Positions 35,184 to 44,960 of a stretch of 64,000 nt of DNA are shown here, piece after piece. The stretch is taken from NCBI GenBank assembly GCA_031549885.1, contig JAVBPD010000031.1:25723-89722 (forward strand), read 5' to 3'. Below the pieces are notes generated by a model. It saw only the letters and a program-made list of their open reading frames with translations, was not told the DNA's origin and did not search any database. Both the position numbers and the translations under genes were made by a program. The stretch comes from WQUF01 sp031549885. GTDB lineage: Bacteria > Bacillota > Clostridia > Clostridiales > Clostridiaceae. Each line of letters opens with the position of its first letter. Within the stretch, counting starts at the first letter, position 1.

Positions 35184-36812
35184 ATGGAATGGAAGCATTT
35201 ATTTCAAAGTCATATATTAAATAGAGGTCTTAATTATTATGATAATGGACTTGTAAGTGGTTATTATGAAGGTGATGATTGTATAGAAGCGGTTGTATAT
35301 GGAAATGATACATACAATGTGATTATTGATATTGAGGATGGAGAAATAGCAGATATGAGTTGTGATTGCCCATATGAAGGAAAAAATTGCAAGCACATGG
35401 CAGCTGTCCTATTTTACAGGGATCGTTATTCAGAAACGAGTTTAGAAGTAAATGATGAAATTGAAAAGTTAGTGGAAAAGGCAGATGAAGCATCAATTAG
35501 AAAATTCTTAAAGAGCATTTTAAGAAATGATGAAAAGTTAATTAATCGCTTTAAAAGTACTTTGCATTATAAAATTAATAAAGAAGATATGAAAAGATAT
35601 AAAAACCAAATAGATGGTATATTCAATAAATATAATAAAAGGTATAATTATATTGAGTATGGTGATGCTTATTCGTTTATTAATGAGCTCTTAGAATTCT
35701 TAGATGATGATGTAAGCACTATGTTAAATAACAATAACTATGATGAGGCGTTTGAGTTTACTAATTATATATTTATAAAAGTAGGAAATCAGGAAATGGA
35801 TGATTCTGATGGTGGAACTGGGCTTTTAGCTGAAAAGTGTATATATATATGGACACAAATGCTAACAGAATGCAATATGAATTTTAAAAGAACAATGTTT
35901 AATTGGTTTAAAGACCATCTAAATGGATCTATAATAGATTATATGGAAGAATATATAGAGAGGATTTTATTTGAAAATTTTAATGAAAATGAGTTTTTAG
36001 AAGCTAAACTTATATTTTCAGATGAAAAAATAAAAAAATATAAAAGTGCAGTAAATTCTTGGACTCGTGAACATGGTATAGAAAATTGGGTAATTAAACA
36101 TTTAAATGTAATGAAAGAATTAAAAAAAGATAAAAGTGAGATAGATGAATATTGCAAAGCGTATCTGGAATTTAGCAAAATAAGGAAAATTTACATAGAA
36201 GATTGTATTAATATGCAAAATTATGATGAAGCTGTTTTTTTACTAAAAGAAGGAAAAGTAGTAGATAAAGAGTGGGCAGGGCTTGTAAATGATTATAGTT
36301 TAAAATTAAGAGATTTATATAAAAAGCTTGGAAAGCAAAAGGAATATGAAAATGAGCTTTGGGATTTAGTGCTTGAACATAAAACTTACGATATTGATCT
36401 TTATAATGAATTAAAATCGCTGTATATAGAAGAAGAATGGATACAAAAAAGAGAAATTGTTTTTAAAAAATTGTCAGATAGGTCTGAAGTAGCTAAATTA
36501 TATGAAATAGAGAAGCTATATGATCGCCTATTAAAAATTGTGCTGGATTCTAGGTGGCTTTACGGGCTAGAACAATATGAAAAGTGTTTAAAGGATTTAT
36601 ATCCAGATGAACTTCTTAATAAGTATGAGATAATGGTAAAGGAAATGGCCTCTCATACTTCAGACCGTAAACAGTACGCCGAAATTGTTCGTATATTAAG
36701 GAAGATGAAAGGATATCCAAATGGCAGCAAAAAAGTAAATGACATTGTGGTTGAATGGACGTCAATATATAAAAATAGGCGTGCAATGATGGATGAGTTA
36801 AAAAAATTATAA
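35184..36812 (+). CDS. SWIM zinc-finger protein
   Basis: The 542-aa protein has an N-terminal SWIM motif (residues 53-75: CDCPYEGKNCKHMAAV, i.e. CxC-xn-CxH) followed by about 450 residues of helical, repeat-like sequence. SWIM domains bind DNA or protein. In bacteria such proteins are often encoded with SNF2 helicases, but none is adjacent here. It is cytoplasmic with no catalytic domain visible. AGGAGAG precedes ATG 35184 and a terminator follows, so it is a single transcription unit. Confidence 0.88.
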   Translation: MEWKHLFQSHILNRGLNYYDNGLVSGYYEGDDCIEAVVYGNDTYNVIIDIEDGEIADMSCDCPYEGKNCKHMAAVLFYRDRYSETSLEVNDEIEKLVEKADEASIRKFLKSILRNDEKLINRFKSTLHYKINKEDMKRYKNQIDGIFNKYNKRYNYIEYGDAYSFINELLEFLDDDVSTMLNNNNYDEAFEFTNYIFIKVGNQEMDDSDGGTGLLAEKCIYIWTQMLTECNMNFKRTMFNWFKDHLNGSIIDYMEEYIERILFENFNENEFLEAKLIFSDEKIKKYKSAVNSWTREHGIENWVIKHLNVMKELKKDKSEIDEYCKAYLEFSKIRKIYIEDCINMQNYDEAVFLLKEGKVVDKEWAGLVNDYSLKLRDLYKKLGKQKEYENELWDLVLEHKTYDIDLYNELKSLYIEEEWIQKREIVFKKLSDRSEVAKLYEIEKLYDRLLKIVLDSRWLYGLEQYEKCLKDLYPDELLNKYEIMVKEMASHTSDRKQYAEIVRILRKMKGYPNGSKKVNDIVVEWTSIYKNRRAMMDELKKL

Positions 36813-36840
36813 TAAGGCTAAACTTAAGCCTTATTTTTTT
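36811..36840 (+). terminator. Terminator after the SWIM protein gene
   Basis: An AATAAGGCT / AGCCTTATT stem with a 7-nt loop is followed by a long T tract. Confidence 0.85.
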
Positions 36841-36916
36841 ATCTTATTTAAAAAGGTTTTTACAATAAAATGTGGTATACTTAAATACGTTAAGAAAATT
36901 TATAAGGATGATTAAA

Positions 36917-37654
36917 ATGGCTTTGACCATAAAGATAGATAATTTTGAAGGACCTTTTGATTTGCTCCTCCATCTTATACATAAAAATAAAATGGACATA
37001 TATAACATAAAAATTTCAGAGATAACTGAAGAATATATAAGTTATTTAAGAGAGATGAAAAACCTTGATATGGAAGTGACGTCTGAATTTATATTAATTG
37101 CTTCTACTCTTCTTGAAATAAAATCAAACATGCTGCTTCCTAAAAGCATTAAAAAAGAAGAAGTTGAAGAGGAAGATAGCCAAAAAAAATTATTAGAAAA
37201 GCTTACATTTTACAAAAAATATAAAATTATTGCTAATTTCTTAAAAGCAGAGTATGAAAATGCTGGAGAGGTTTATTTAAAAAAACCAGATATAATTGAA
37301 AAACCAAATGAAAAGATTGATTTGGAAAAATTATTTATAAATTATGATTTAAATAAATTAAATAAATTATATATTAATTTAATTGATAACTATAATTTGA
37401 GGCAAAACCCTAAGGAAAAAGTGGTAAAGAGAAATATTAATTTAGACAAATATAAAATTGAAAATAAGTTAAGCTACATAGTATCTTCATTAAATGAAAA
37501 TAAGATTTTAAAGTTTAGCAAGTTAATTGAAAATTGCTATGAGAAAATGGAAATCATAGTTATATTTCTTGCTCTTTTAGAATTAATGAGATTAAAACAA
37601 GCTTCTGTTTATCAGTCGAATGTTTTTTCTGATTTTATAATTGAAAGGATTTAA
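36917..37654 (+). CDS. scpA: Segregation and condensation protein A
   Basis: The 245-aa kleisin begins MALTIKIDNFEGPFDLLLHLI, then DIYNIKISEITEEYI and EFILIASTLLEIKSNMLLP, diagnostic of ScpA, with a C-terminal winged helix (IVIFLALLELMRLKQ). It bridges SMC heads in the chromosome condensation complex with ScpB. The start is ATG 36917 after AAGGA; the open frame upstream to 36872 has no support. It ends 1 nt before scpB. Confidence 0.96.
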   Translation: MALTIKIDNFEGPFDLLLHLIHKNKMDIYNIKISEITEEYISYLREMKNLDMEVTSEFILIASTLLEIKSNMLLPKSIKKEEVEEEDSQKKLLEKLTFYKKYKIIANFLKAEYENAGEVYLKKPDIIEKPNEKIDLEKLFINYDLNKLNKLYINLIDNYNLRQNPKEKVVKRNINLDKYKIENKLSYIVSSLNENKILKFSKLIENCYEKMEIIVIFLALLELMRLKQASVYQSNVFSDFIIERI

Positions 37655-37655
37655 C

Positions 37656-38225
37656 ATGGAAGATGTATTAAACCTATATCAAATATCAATAAATAAATAT
37701 AATGATAAAATATTTTCTATAATAGAATCAGTACTTTTTGCATCTGGTGAACCTATGAAAATTAAAGATATTGCAAATATTGTGGAGATGAAAGAATCAG
37801 AGACCAAAGAAATTTTAAATATTATGGAAAAAAATTATAATGAAAATAAAAGTGGAATAAAATTATTAAATTTAAATAATTCTTATAGTTTAGCAACTAA
37901 ACCTGAAAATTCAAAATACATTCAAAAGCTTCTTAAAATTGATTCAAGAAAATCCTTATCTCAAGCTGCTCTTGAAGCTTTAGCTATTATAGTTTATAAG
38001 GGGCCCATAACTAGAGTTGAAATAGATGATATAAGAGGGGTTAGAAGTGATAGAGCAATTGAGACATTAATAGAAAAAAAGATAATTAAAGAGGCTGGAA
38101 GAAAGGATTCACCAGGAAGGCCAATGTTGTTTTCTATAACTGATGAGTTTTTTAGGGTATTTAATTTAAAATCGTTTGATAATATGCCTAATTTGGATTT
38201 AATTGATATAAATTTTAAAGATTAA
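37656..38225 (+). CDS. scpB: Segregation and condensation protein B
   Basis: The 189-aa protein has the two winged-helix domains of ScpB (IIESVLFASGEPMKIKDIA; ALEALAIIVYKGPITRVEIDDIRGVRSDRAIETLIEKKII). It binds ScpA and regulates SMC. ATG 37656 follows GAAAGGA within the scpA end, so the pair is translationally coupled. Confidence 0.96.
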   Translation: MEDVLNLYQISINKYNDKIFSIIESVLFASGEPMKIKDIANIVEMKESETKEILNIMEKNYNENKSGIKLLNLNNSYSLATKPENSKYIQKLLKIDSRKSLSQAALEALAIIVYKGPITRVEIDDIRGVRSDRAIETLIEKKIIKEAGRKDSPGRPMLFSITDEFFRVFNLKSFDNMPNLDLIDINFKD

Positions 38226-38237
38226 AATAGTGAATAA

Positions 38238-38272
38238 AATAGCGTGGTGCAAATTTTACTCACCACGCTATT
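38238..38272. terminator. Hairpin between scpB and rpmB
   Basis: A perfect 12-bp stem AATAGCGTGGTG / CACCACGCTATT has an 11-nt loop between converging genes and touches the rpmB stop. T-richness is better on the minus-strand side. Confidence 0.75.
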
Positions 38273-38462
38273 AAACTGCTCTTTGAACAACACCAGAACG
38301 CAAGCATCTTGTACATACATTTACAGTTTTGTGTGTACCATTAACTACAGCTTTAACTTTCTTAAGGTTGGCTGCCCAAGACCTGTTTGATTTTCTATGA
38401 GAATGGCTATAATTTACACCAAAAATTGTACCTTTTCCACAATAATCACATGTTCTTGACAT
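38271..38462 (-). CDS. rpmB: 50S ribosomal protein L28
   Basis: The 63-aa protein MSRTCDYCGKGTIFGVNYSHSHRK is L28 with a CxxC (Cys5, Cys8) and a second CTRC pair, the zinc-ribbon form. AAGGAGG lies 10 nt before ATG 38462. It is transcribed alone, divergent from the Asp23-family gene, the usual arrangement in Firmicutes. Confidence 0.97.
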   Translation of the reverse strand: MSRTCDYCGKGTIFGVNYSHSHRKSNRSWAANLKKVKAVVNGTHKTVNVCTRCLRSGVVQRAV

Positions 38463-38658
38463 TTCATTAAAACCTCCTTACTTTGCTACATAAATAAATA
38501 ACCTTTTTCATTTTATCATAAATATATTGTTATTTGCAAGGGCATATTTTGATTTTAAAAAAAATAACTGTGTTATTTGTAGTTTAAATGAAACATAATA
38601 ATTATTGAAATAAAATAATATTTAATATAAAATAAAATGTATGTAAGGAGGTATTGCG

Positions 38659-39009
38659 ATGATAGGTCAGATTACAAATAGTTTAGGTTCTATAGAGTAC
38701 GAAGAAGAAGTTATTGCAAGTATAGTTGGCTTATGTACTATGGAATGCTATGGCGTTGTTGGCATGGCAGCTAAAAATGCTCACGATGGATTATGGGAGC
38801 TTATGAAATTTGAGAATTTAAAAAAGGGTGTAAAAGTTAAAAATGTTAATAATATGCTGTCGATAAATTTATTTATAATTATAGAATATGGTACAAAAAT
38901 ACCAATTATTGCAAATAATATTATTCAGAAGGTAAAATACACCATTGAGTATTATACTGAATTAAAGGTTTCTTCTATTACAGTTAATGTCCAAGGATTA
39001 AGAGTTTAG
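38659..39009 (+). CDS. Asp23/Gls24-family envelope stress protein (YloU-like)
   Basis: The 116-aa protein begins MIGQITNSLGSIEYEEEVIASIVGLCTMECYGVVGMA and ends VSSITVNVQGLRV, the Asp23/DUF322 pattern. It is a soluble, probably envelope-associated protein of uncertain role, almost always encoded before fakA as here (12 nt apart). AAGGAGGT precedes the ATG. Confidence 0.94.
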   Translation: MIGQITNSLGSIEYEEEVIASIVGLCTMECYGVVGMAAKNAHDGLWELMKFENLKKGVKVKNVNNMLSINLFIIIEYGTKIPIIANNIIQKVKYTIEYYTELKVSSITVNVQGLRV

Positions 39010-39021
39010 GAGGTAGTCACG

Positions 39022-40677
39022 TTGGAAGATTTTACTACAATAAAAGGGAATACATTCTATAAAATGGTTATAAATGCCGCAAATAAACTTGAAGAACAAA
39101 AGGAATATGTAAATTCTTTAAATGTTTTCCCTGTTCCAGATGGTGACACTGGAACCAATATGGCTGCAACATTTAAAAATGCTGTTAGTGAAATAAATGG
39201 AAAAAAAGATGGTGACATTTGTGATGTATCTAAAATTCTTTCTAGAGGAGCATTGATGGGAGCTAGAGGCAATTCAGGTGTTATTCTTTCTCAAATTTTC
39301 AGAGGTATTGCAAAGGGACTTGAAGGAAAAAAAGAAGCTACATGTGAAGATTTTGCAATAGCTTTAGTAGAAGGTGCAAGCTCTGCTTATAAAGCAGTAA
39401 TGAGACCTACTGAAGGTACAATACTTACCATTATTAGAGCAGCTGGTGAATCCGCAATGAGAAATAAAAATGACGGATTTATAAATCTTTTTTCAAGCGT
39501 AATAAAGGCTTCTGAAGATGCTTTAGCAAAAACTCCAGATTTAAACCCTGTTTTAAAAAAAGCGAAGGTTGTAGATTCAGGTGGAGTTGGCCTTGTTATA
39601 ATTTTAAAAGCTATGTTTGCAGTTATTTCAGAGGACATTAAGGATGTAGAATTTAAAGAGTACAGGGATGATACGAAACAAGAAACCTTTGTTCAAAAAG
39701 ACATTGAGGGCTTTGATATAAAAAATGGATATTGCACAGAGTTCATAATTTTGTCAAACTTTAAAAATATAGATAACTTTAAAATGGATCTAGAAAAATT
39801 AGGAGATTCAATGGTAATTGTGGATATGGATGACGTTATAAAGGTTCACATTCATACAAATGACCCTGGCAAAGTCTTATCTAAAGCCTTAAAGCTTGGT
39901 GAACTAAGCAGAATTAAAATAGATAACATGAGGGAAGAACATAGGCATGTTTTAAAAATTCAACAAGAAGGGGCTCTTTCTGAAGCTTCTTATGATTTTA
40001 CAGATTCTAATAATGAAATGCATAAATATGGATTTATTGCTGTTGCAAAAGGAGAAGGTCTTGTTGAAATATTTAAGGATTTAGGTTGTAGCATTGTAGT
40101 TGAAGGCGGACAAACGATGAATCCAAGCACTGAGGATATTTTAAAGGCAATAAATGAAGTTAATGCAGAGCACATAATAGTTTTGCCTAACAATAAAAAT
40201 ATTATAATGTCAGCAAAGCAAGTTTTAGATGTAACTAATAAGGATGTTACTATTATTGAATCAACATCAATTCCTCAAGGTATAACTGCTCTTACAGTTG
40301 TCAATGAAGACTCTTCCTTAGAAGAGAATGTAGAAAACATAAATCAAGCTATTTCTCATACTAAGTCTGCTCAAGTAACCTATGCAGTAAGGGATACAGA
40401 AATGGACGGAAGAGAAATTAAAGAGGGAAATATCTTAGGGTTAATTGAAAATAAAATTAATTATATTGGCGAAAATTATTACGAAGCTTTAAATTATTTA
40501 TTAGGCAATATGGTAGATGATGAAAGTGAGTTTATAACTATAATTTATGGAAATGGTTTAGAGGATGAAGAAGTAAAAACTCATGTTAAACAAATAGAGG
40601 AAAAGTATTCTAATTTAGATGCTCAAGTTCTAAAAGGAGATCAGCCTCTTTATTATTTTATTTTAGCTGTTGAGTAA
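39022..40677 (+). CDS. fakA: Fatty-acid kinase subunit FakA (DAK2 domain, YloV)
   Basis: The 551-aa protein has an N-terminal DAK2/DhaL kinase domain (residues 1-200: NVFPVPDGDTGTNMAATF, GARGNSGVILSQIFRG, EGTILTIIRAAGE), a middle domain with YCTEFIIL, and a C-terminal DegV-like part. FakA phosphorylates fatty acids bound by FakB so that they enter phospholipid synthesis. No fakB is in the window. The start is TTG 39022 with AGGAGG upstream. Confidence 0.94.
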   Translation: MEDFTTIKGNTFYKMVINAANKLEEQKEYVNSLNVFPVPDGDTGTNMAATFKNAVSEINGKKDGDICDVSKILSRGALMGARGNSGVILSQIFRGIAKGLEGKKEATCEDFAIALVEGASSAYKAVMRPTEGTILTIIRAAGESAMRNKNDGFINLFSSVIKASEDALAKTPDLNPVLKKAKVVDSGGVGLVIILKAMFAVISEDIKDVEFKEYRDDTKQETFVQKDIEGFDIKNGYCTEFIILSNFKNIDNFKMDLEKLGDSMVIVDMDDVIKVHIHTNDPGKVLSKALKLGELSRIKIDNMREEHRHVLKIQQEGALSEASYDFTDSNNEMHKYGFIAVAKGEGLVEIFKDLGCSIVVEGGQTMNPSTEDILKAINEVNAEHIIVLPNNKNIIMSAKQVLDVTNKDVTIIESTSIPQGITALTVVNEDSSLEENVENINQAISHTKSAQVTYAVRDTEMDGREIKEGNILGLIENKINYIGENYYEALNYLLGNMVDDESEFITIIYGNGLEDEEVKTHVKQIEEKYSNLDAQVLKGDQPLYYFILAVE

Positions 40678-40680
40678 CAA

Positions 40681-40703
40681 AAAAGGCCTAAGTGGCTTTT
40701 TTT
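40681..40703 (+). terminator. Small terminator or attenuator between fakA and recG
   Basis: An AAAAGGCC / GGCTTTTT stem with a 5-nt loop is followed by T. It lies just before recG, so read-through is likely. Confidence 0.55.
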
Positions 40704-40733
40704 ATTATTAAAATTAAATTTGAAGGTAAGGAT

Positions 40734-42782
40734 ATGGATATAAATATTTATGATAATATTTCTAAAATAAATGGAGTTGGACCTAAGAATAGGGATTTAT
40801 TAAATAAATGCTTTATTTTTACTGTTCTTGATCTTCTTTTGTATTTTCCAAGAAATTATCAATATATATCTTCTATAGCAAATGTTAATGCTGGAGATAT
40901 AAACGATAATGTTGTTTTAAAATGCGTAGTTAGAAGTATAAAAAAGGATATAATGACAAAGACAAAGAAGATATTAACCACTGTAACAGTAGAATCAGAT
41001 GGAAAAAGTATGGATGTAAAGTGGTTTAATCAACCATATATTAAGAGCTCATTAAAAGTTAATGAAGAATACTTTTTTAGTGGCAAACTTACTGAATATA
41101 AAGGAACTAGATCATTTATAAACCCTAAAATAATAAAAAATATTGATGGAAATGATTTTGAAAACAAAATTGAAGCTATATACCCTCTTGTAGAAGGCCT
41201 TACAAATAGCTTTATTAAAAAGGTTCTGTCTAATATTCTTGAAATAATAGCTATTAAGGAGAATTTGCCAAACTACATATTGCAGGATCTTAAGTTTTAT
41301 TCTCTTGATAAATCAATTAGAAACATACACTTTCCAAAATCTCAAGATGATGTATTAAATAGTAAAAGAAGATTAAAATTCCAAGAGCTTTTTGCATTTT
41401 CTATAAAAATTCAACTTTTAAAGAAATATAGAGAGAGAAATATTAAGGGAATAGCTTTTAAGATGAGTAAAGAGCTGCAACAATTAAAGGATAGTTTGCC
41501 ATTTCCGCTTACAAATGCACAATCTAGATGTGTTAGAGAAATATTAATAGATGAAAAAAGAGAAACTCAAACAAACAGGTTAGTACAAGGAGACGTTGGA
41601 AGCGGAAAGACTATAGTAGCTCTTATAGCTGTTTTTAATGTAATTAAAAATGGTTATCAAGGGGCGTTTATGGTTCCAACAGAAATTTTAGCCAATCAGC
41701 ACTACGAGGAAGCTTGTAAAATATATAAAAATTTTAATATAAGAGTTGAACTTTTATTGGGAAGCCTTACAAAAAAGAAAAAAGATGAAATAAAGGAAAA
41801 GATAAAACTTGGGGAAATAGATCTTATAATTGGCACTCATGCTCTTATTCAAGATGATGTGGAGTTTTTTAATATTGGAATGGTAATTACAGATGAACAG
41901 CATAGATTTGGAGTAAACCAAAGAAGCAAATTCATAAATAAAGGAAAAAATGTAGATGTGCTTGTTATGACTGCAACCCCAATACCTAGAACTATGAGTT
42001 TATATCTTTATGGCGATCTAGATATATCTATTATAGATGAATTGCCACCAGGAAGGCAGTTAATTGAAACATTTTATGTAAAGCAAGATGAAAGAAATAA
42101 AGTATATGAGTTTACTTTATCTGAGATAAATAAAGGTAGGCAAGTTTATATTGTCTGTCCGCTAATTGAGGAAAGCGATAAAATAGATTTAAAATCAGCT
42201 TTAAATGTTTTTGAAGAGTTAAAAGAAAAATACTATAAATCCATTGAAGTTGGCATTGTTTATGGAAAAATGACTGCCTTTGAAAAAGATGAAACAATGA
42301 AGAGATTTAAAGATGGAAAGATAAAAGTTTTAATATCAACAACTGTAATTGAGGTAGGGGTCAACGTTCCAAATGCTACTGTTATGGTTATAGAGGATGC
42401 TGAAAGGTTTGGCCTTGCGCAGCTTCACCAATTAAGGGGAAGGGTTGGTAGGGGCAAATATAAATCATATTGCGCTTTAATTGCAAATATTAAAAACGAT
42501 ATTGTTAGAAAGAGAATGGAAATAATATGCTCAAGCAACGACGGATTTTATATTTCTGAAGAGGATATGAAAATTCGTGGGGAAGGAGAAATGTTTGGAT
42601 TTAAGCAACATGGGGATAATAATTTTAAGCTTGCTGATATACATGAAGACATAGAGCTTTTAAAAATAGCAAATGTGGAAGCTATAAAATTAATTAATAA
42701 AGAAGATGATGAATCTAAAAGGTTTTTAAAGAGCATTGAAGAGAACATTAATAACACTGGAGAATACATATGTTTTAATTAA
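40734..42782 (+). CDS. recG: ATP-dependent DNA helicase RecG
   Basis: The 682-aa SF2 helicase has an N-terminal wedge/OB domain (ISKINGVGPKNRDLL), motif I GDVGSGKTIVA, motif Ia MVPTEILANQHY, motif II DEQHRFGV, motif III MTATPIPRTM and motif VI QLRGRVGRG. RecG remodels stalled forks and junctions. ATG 40734 follows AAGGTAAGG; the in-frame ATG at 40692 lies in the hairpin. It heads recG-rsmD-coaD. Confidence 0.97.
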   Translation: MDINIYDNISKINGVGPKNRDLLNKCFIFTVLDLLLYFPRNYQYISSIANVNAGDINDNVVLKCVVRSIKKDIMTKTKKILTTVTVESDGKSMDVKWFNQPYIKSSLKVNEEYFFSGKLTEYKGTRSFINPKIIKNIDGNDFENKIEAIYPLVEGLTNSFIKKVLSNILEIIAIKENLPNYILQDLKFYSLDKSIRNIHFPKSQDDVLNSKRRLKFQELFAFSIKIQLLKKYRERNIKGIAFKMSKELQQLKDSLPFPLTNAQSRCVREILIDEKRETQTNRLVQGDVGSGKTIVALIAVFNVIKNGYQGAFMVPTEILANQHYEEACKIYKNFNIRVELLLGSLTKKKKDEIKEKIKLGEIDLIIGTHALIQDDVEFFNIGMVITDEQHRFGVNQRSKFINKGKNVDVLVMTATPIPRTMSLYLYGDLDISIIDELPPGRQLIETFYVKQDERNKVYEFTLSEINKGRQVYIVCPLIEESDKIDLKSALNVFEELKEKYYKSIEVGIVYGKMTAFEKDETMKRFKDGKIKVLISTTVIEVGVNVPNATVMVIEDAERFGLAQLHQLRGRVGRGKYKSYCALIANIKNDIVRKRMEIICSSNDGFYISEEDMKIRGEGEMFGFKQHGDNNFKLADIHEDIELLKIANVEAIKLINKEDDESKRFLKSIEENINNTGEYICFN

Positions 42783-42805
42783 TTTTAAGATAGGAGAAAT
42801 TTTTT

Positions 42806-43375
42806 ATGAGAATTATTGCAGGGATAAAAAAAGGGCATACAATTCTTTCGCCCAAAGATGGATATGAAACCACAAGACCTACTCTTGATAGGGTTAAAGA
42901 AGCTATGTTTAGCATCATGCAAAGTTATATTCCTTCAAGCCTTTGTTTAGATTTGTTTGCAGGTACTGGAAGTTTAGGCCTTGAAGCTTTAAGCAGAGGG
43001 GCCAAAGAATGTTTTTTTATAGATGAGAGCTTAAACACGTTTAAAATTTTAAAGAAAAATATTGAGAATTTAAAATTTGAAAATGTATCACATGCTTTTA
43101 ACATGACTTATGAAAATGCTCTTAAAAAATTTAAGCATGATGGCATTGTGTTTGATGTTATATTTATAGATCCTCCTTATTTAAAAAATATGATACCTCC
43201 ATGTATTTCTTATATATCTAAAAATAAACTTTTAAAAAATGGCGGTATAATAATGACTAAAATTGACAGCTTAGAAGAAATATTTACAGGCTTAGATAAT
43301 ATTAAAATGCTTGAAAAGAGAAAATATGGAAATACTACCTTGGTGTGGTACATATGTGAGGAGGAATTGATTTGA
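42806..43375 (+). CDS. rsmD: 16S rRNA (guanine-N2)-methyltransferase RsmD
   Basis: The 189-aa methyltransferase begins MRIIAGIKKGHTILSPKDGYETTRPTLDRVKEAMF, with SAM motif CLDLFAGTGSLGLEALSRGA and catalytic IFIDPPY. It methylates G966 of 16S rRNA. It follows recG after 23 nt and its last codons contain the coaD ribosome binding site. Confidence 0.96.
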   Translation: MRIIAGIKKGHTILSPKDGYETTRPTLDRVKEAMFSIMQSYIPSSLCLDLFAGTGSLGLEALSRGAKECFFIDESLNTFKILKKNIENLKFENVSHAFNMTYENALKKFKHDGIVFDVIFIDPPYLKNMIPPCISYISKNKLLKNGGIIMTKIDSLEEIFTGLDNIKMLEKRKYGNTTLVWYICEEELI

Positions 43376-43860
43376 AGACAGCAGTTTATCCAGGAAGCTT
43401 TGACCCTATTACAAATGGGCATTTAGATATTATAGAAAGAGGTAGCGATATATTTGATGAATTAGTTGTAGCTGTCCTTATAAATCCTGAAAAAAATGGA
43501 GCTTTTACCATTGATGAGAGGGTGGATTTAATTAAAAGATCCACCGTACATCTGAATAATGTAAAGGTTATAAGTTATTATGGCCTTTTAATAGATTTAT
43601 TAAAGGAAATTGACTCTAAAATAATTTTAAAGGGTTTAAGAGCTGTTTCTGATTTTGAATATGAGTTTTCTATGGCTCTTATGAATGATCATTTAGCTCC
43701 AGAAATTGAAACTATGTTTATGATGACAAGTTATCAGCATCTATATTTAAGATCTTCAACAGTTAAGGAACTTGCGTATTTTAATGGAGATTTAAAGGGG
43801 CTTGTGCCTGATGCTGTTATTGATGATGTGAAAAAAAGACTAATAAAAACTATAAAATAG
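43372..43860 (+). CDS. coaD: Phosphopantetheine adenylyltransferase
   Basis: The 162-aa enzyme has VYPGSFDPITNGHLDIIERG (T/HxGH nucleotidyltransferase motif) and a C-terminal YLRSSTVKELAYFNGDL. It makes dephospho-CoA, the fourth step of CoA synthesis. The start is TTG 43372, overlapping the rsmD stop, with GAGGAGG upstream. A strong terminator follows. Confidence 0.97.
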   Translation: MKTAVYPGSFDPITNGHLDIIERGSDIFDELVVAVLINPEKNGAFTIDERVDLIKRSTVHLNNVKVISYYGLLIDLLKEIDSKIILKGLRAVSDFEYEFSMALMNDHLAPEIETMFMMTSYQHLYLRSSTVKELAYFNGDLKGLVPDAVIDDVKKRLIKTIK

Positions 43861-43891
43861 GGTTTTTATAGAAAGCCAAATATCTTAAAAG

Positions 43892-43922
43892 AACGGTTAT
43901 TGATCATTATAACCGTTTTTTG
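43892..43922 (+). terminator. Terminator of recG-rsmD-coaD
   Basis: A perfect 9-bp AACGGTTAT / ATAACCGTT stem with an 8-nt loop is followed by T5. Confidence 0.88.
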
Positions 43923-43973
43923 TTGATAATGAGTATAATTGGCATTACACTGTAAATATAAGAGGAGGTGTAA

Positions 43974-44258
43974 AGAGAGGTTTTATCACCAGCCACAGCG
44001 AAAAAAGATAAAGGAGTAAAATTTAAGTTATACGAAAAAGCACAAGTAAAAGAATACTGGATAGTAAATATAGATAGCAAATCAATTGATGAATATGTTT
44101 TAATAAATAAAGAGTATGAGTTAAAAAATTCAATAACTTTAATAGATGATGAAAAACTTGATGTATTGTTAGATGAAGAAAAGAAAAATTATATAAGTAA
44201 AATAAAATCATCAATTTTTGAGGATTTAGAAATAGATTTAAAAGATATTTTTGATTAA
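43974..44258 (+). pseudogene. C-terminal remnant of a Uma2-family protein
   Basis: The frame reads REVLSPATAKKDKGVKFKLY, then EKAQVKEYWIVNID, and so on, matching the second half of Uma2 (DUF820) endonuclease-fold proteins. A TAA stop lies directly before it (43971-43973). The N-terminal half, including the PDV/I acidic metal site, is missing. A strong AGAGGAGGTG site about 10 nt upstream suggests the original start region survives and the middle was deleted. No start codon is left, so it is probably dead. Confidence 0.75.
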
Positions 44259-44289
44259 TAATTAGGTGACAAAATGGGATTGTCAAGTA

Positions 44290-44313
44290 GAGCTCTCTAT
44301 AGTAAGAGAGCTC
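44290..44313. terminator. Hairpin between the converging Uma2 genes
   Basis: A perfect 9-bp GAGCTCTCT / AGAGAGCTC stem with a 6-nt loop overlaps the stop of the minus-strand Uma2 gene. There is no clear T run on either side, so its terminator function is uncertain. Confidence 0.5.
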
Positions 44314-44896
44314 ATTCTAATGACCATCCAAATATATAATGTAAATCTATTTCTAAATCATTAAATATTGTTGGCTTTATTATAGTGTTATATATTTGTT
44401 TTTGTTCTTCTGTTAACATTTCATATTCCCAATCTTCAACAATTGATACAGACCTTATAAGATCAAATTTATTTTCATTATTTAAAACATATTGATCAAT
44501 AGCTTTATTTTCGTTGTCAACAATCCAGTATTCCCTAACTCCCATTTTTTCATAGAGCTTTAATTTTATTGTTTTATCGTAATCCATAGTACCCCTTGAA
44601 AGAATTTCAATGGTTAAATCTGGTGCACCTTCATAACCTCTTTTAGAAAATTTAGTTTTATCACAAATTATAGAAACATCCGGTTTAATGTGGTCTTTAG
44701 ATTTATTTCCACTATAATAAATCCCTAAAGTATCAGAAAATACCAGACATGGTTTATCTTCAAGGTAATTTCCAAATGCTAAAAAGAGTTTAGCCATGGT
44801 AATGCCATGTGAAGGAGTTGCTGGCGCCATTAGATAAATTTTACCGTCTATTATCTCCTCTTTGTAATTCTCATATTCATATGGTAATTCACTCAT
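44312..44896 (-). CDS. Uma2-family endonuclease-fold protein
   Basis: The 194-aa protein has the Uma2/DUF820 pattern: EEIIDGKIYLMAPATPSHG, then HIKPDVSIICDK (PDV acidic residue), APDLTIEILSRGT (E-x-x-S) and KLYEKMGVREYWIVD (K and E-YW-VD), the PD-(D/E)XK nuclease core. The function is unknown; the family is expanded in cyanobacteria and Firmicutes. GGGGG precedes ATG 44896. It faces a truncated relative. Confidence 0.88.
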   Translation of the reverse strand: MSELPYEYENYKEEIIDGKIYLMAPATPSHGITMAKLFLAFGNYLEDKPCLVFSDTLGIYYSGNKSKDHIKPDVSIICDKTKFSKRGYEGAPDLTIEILSRGTMDYDKTIKLKLYEKMGVREYWIVDNENKAIDQYVLNNENKFDLIRSVSIVEDWEYEMLTEEQKQIYNTIIKPTIFNDLEIDLHYIFGWSLE

Positions 44897-44960
44897 TTTT
44901 TAAACCCCCTATTTATTAATAGTTTATATCAATATTAATTTGATTTAAATATAAAATGAT

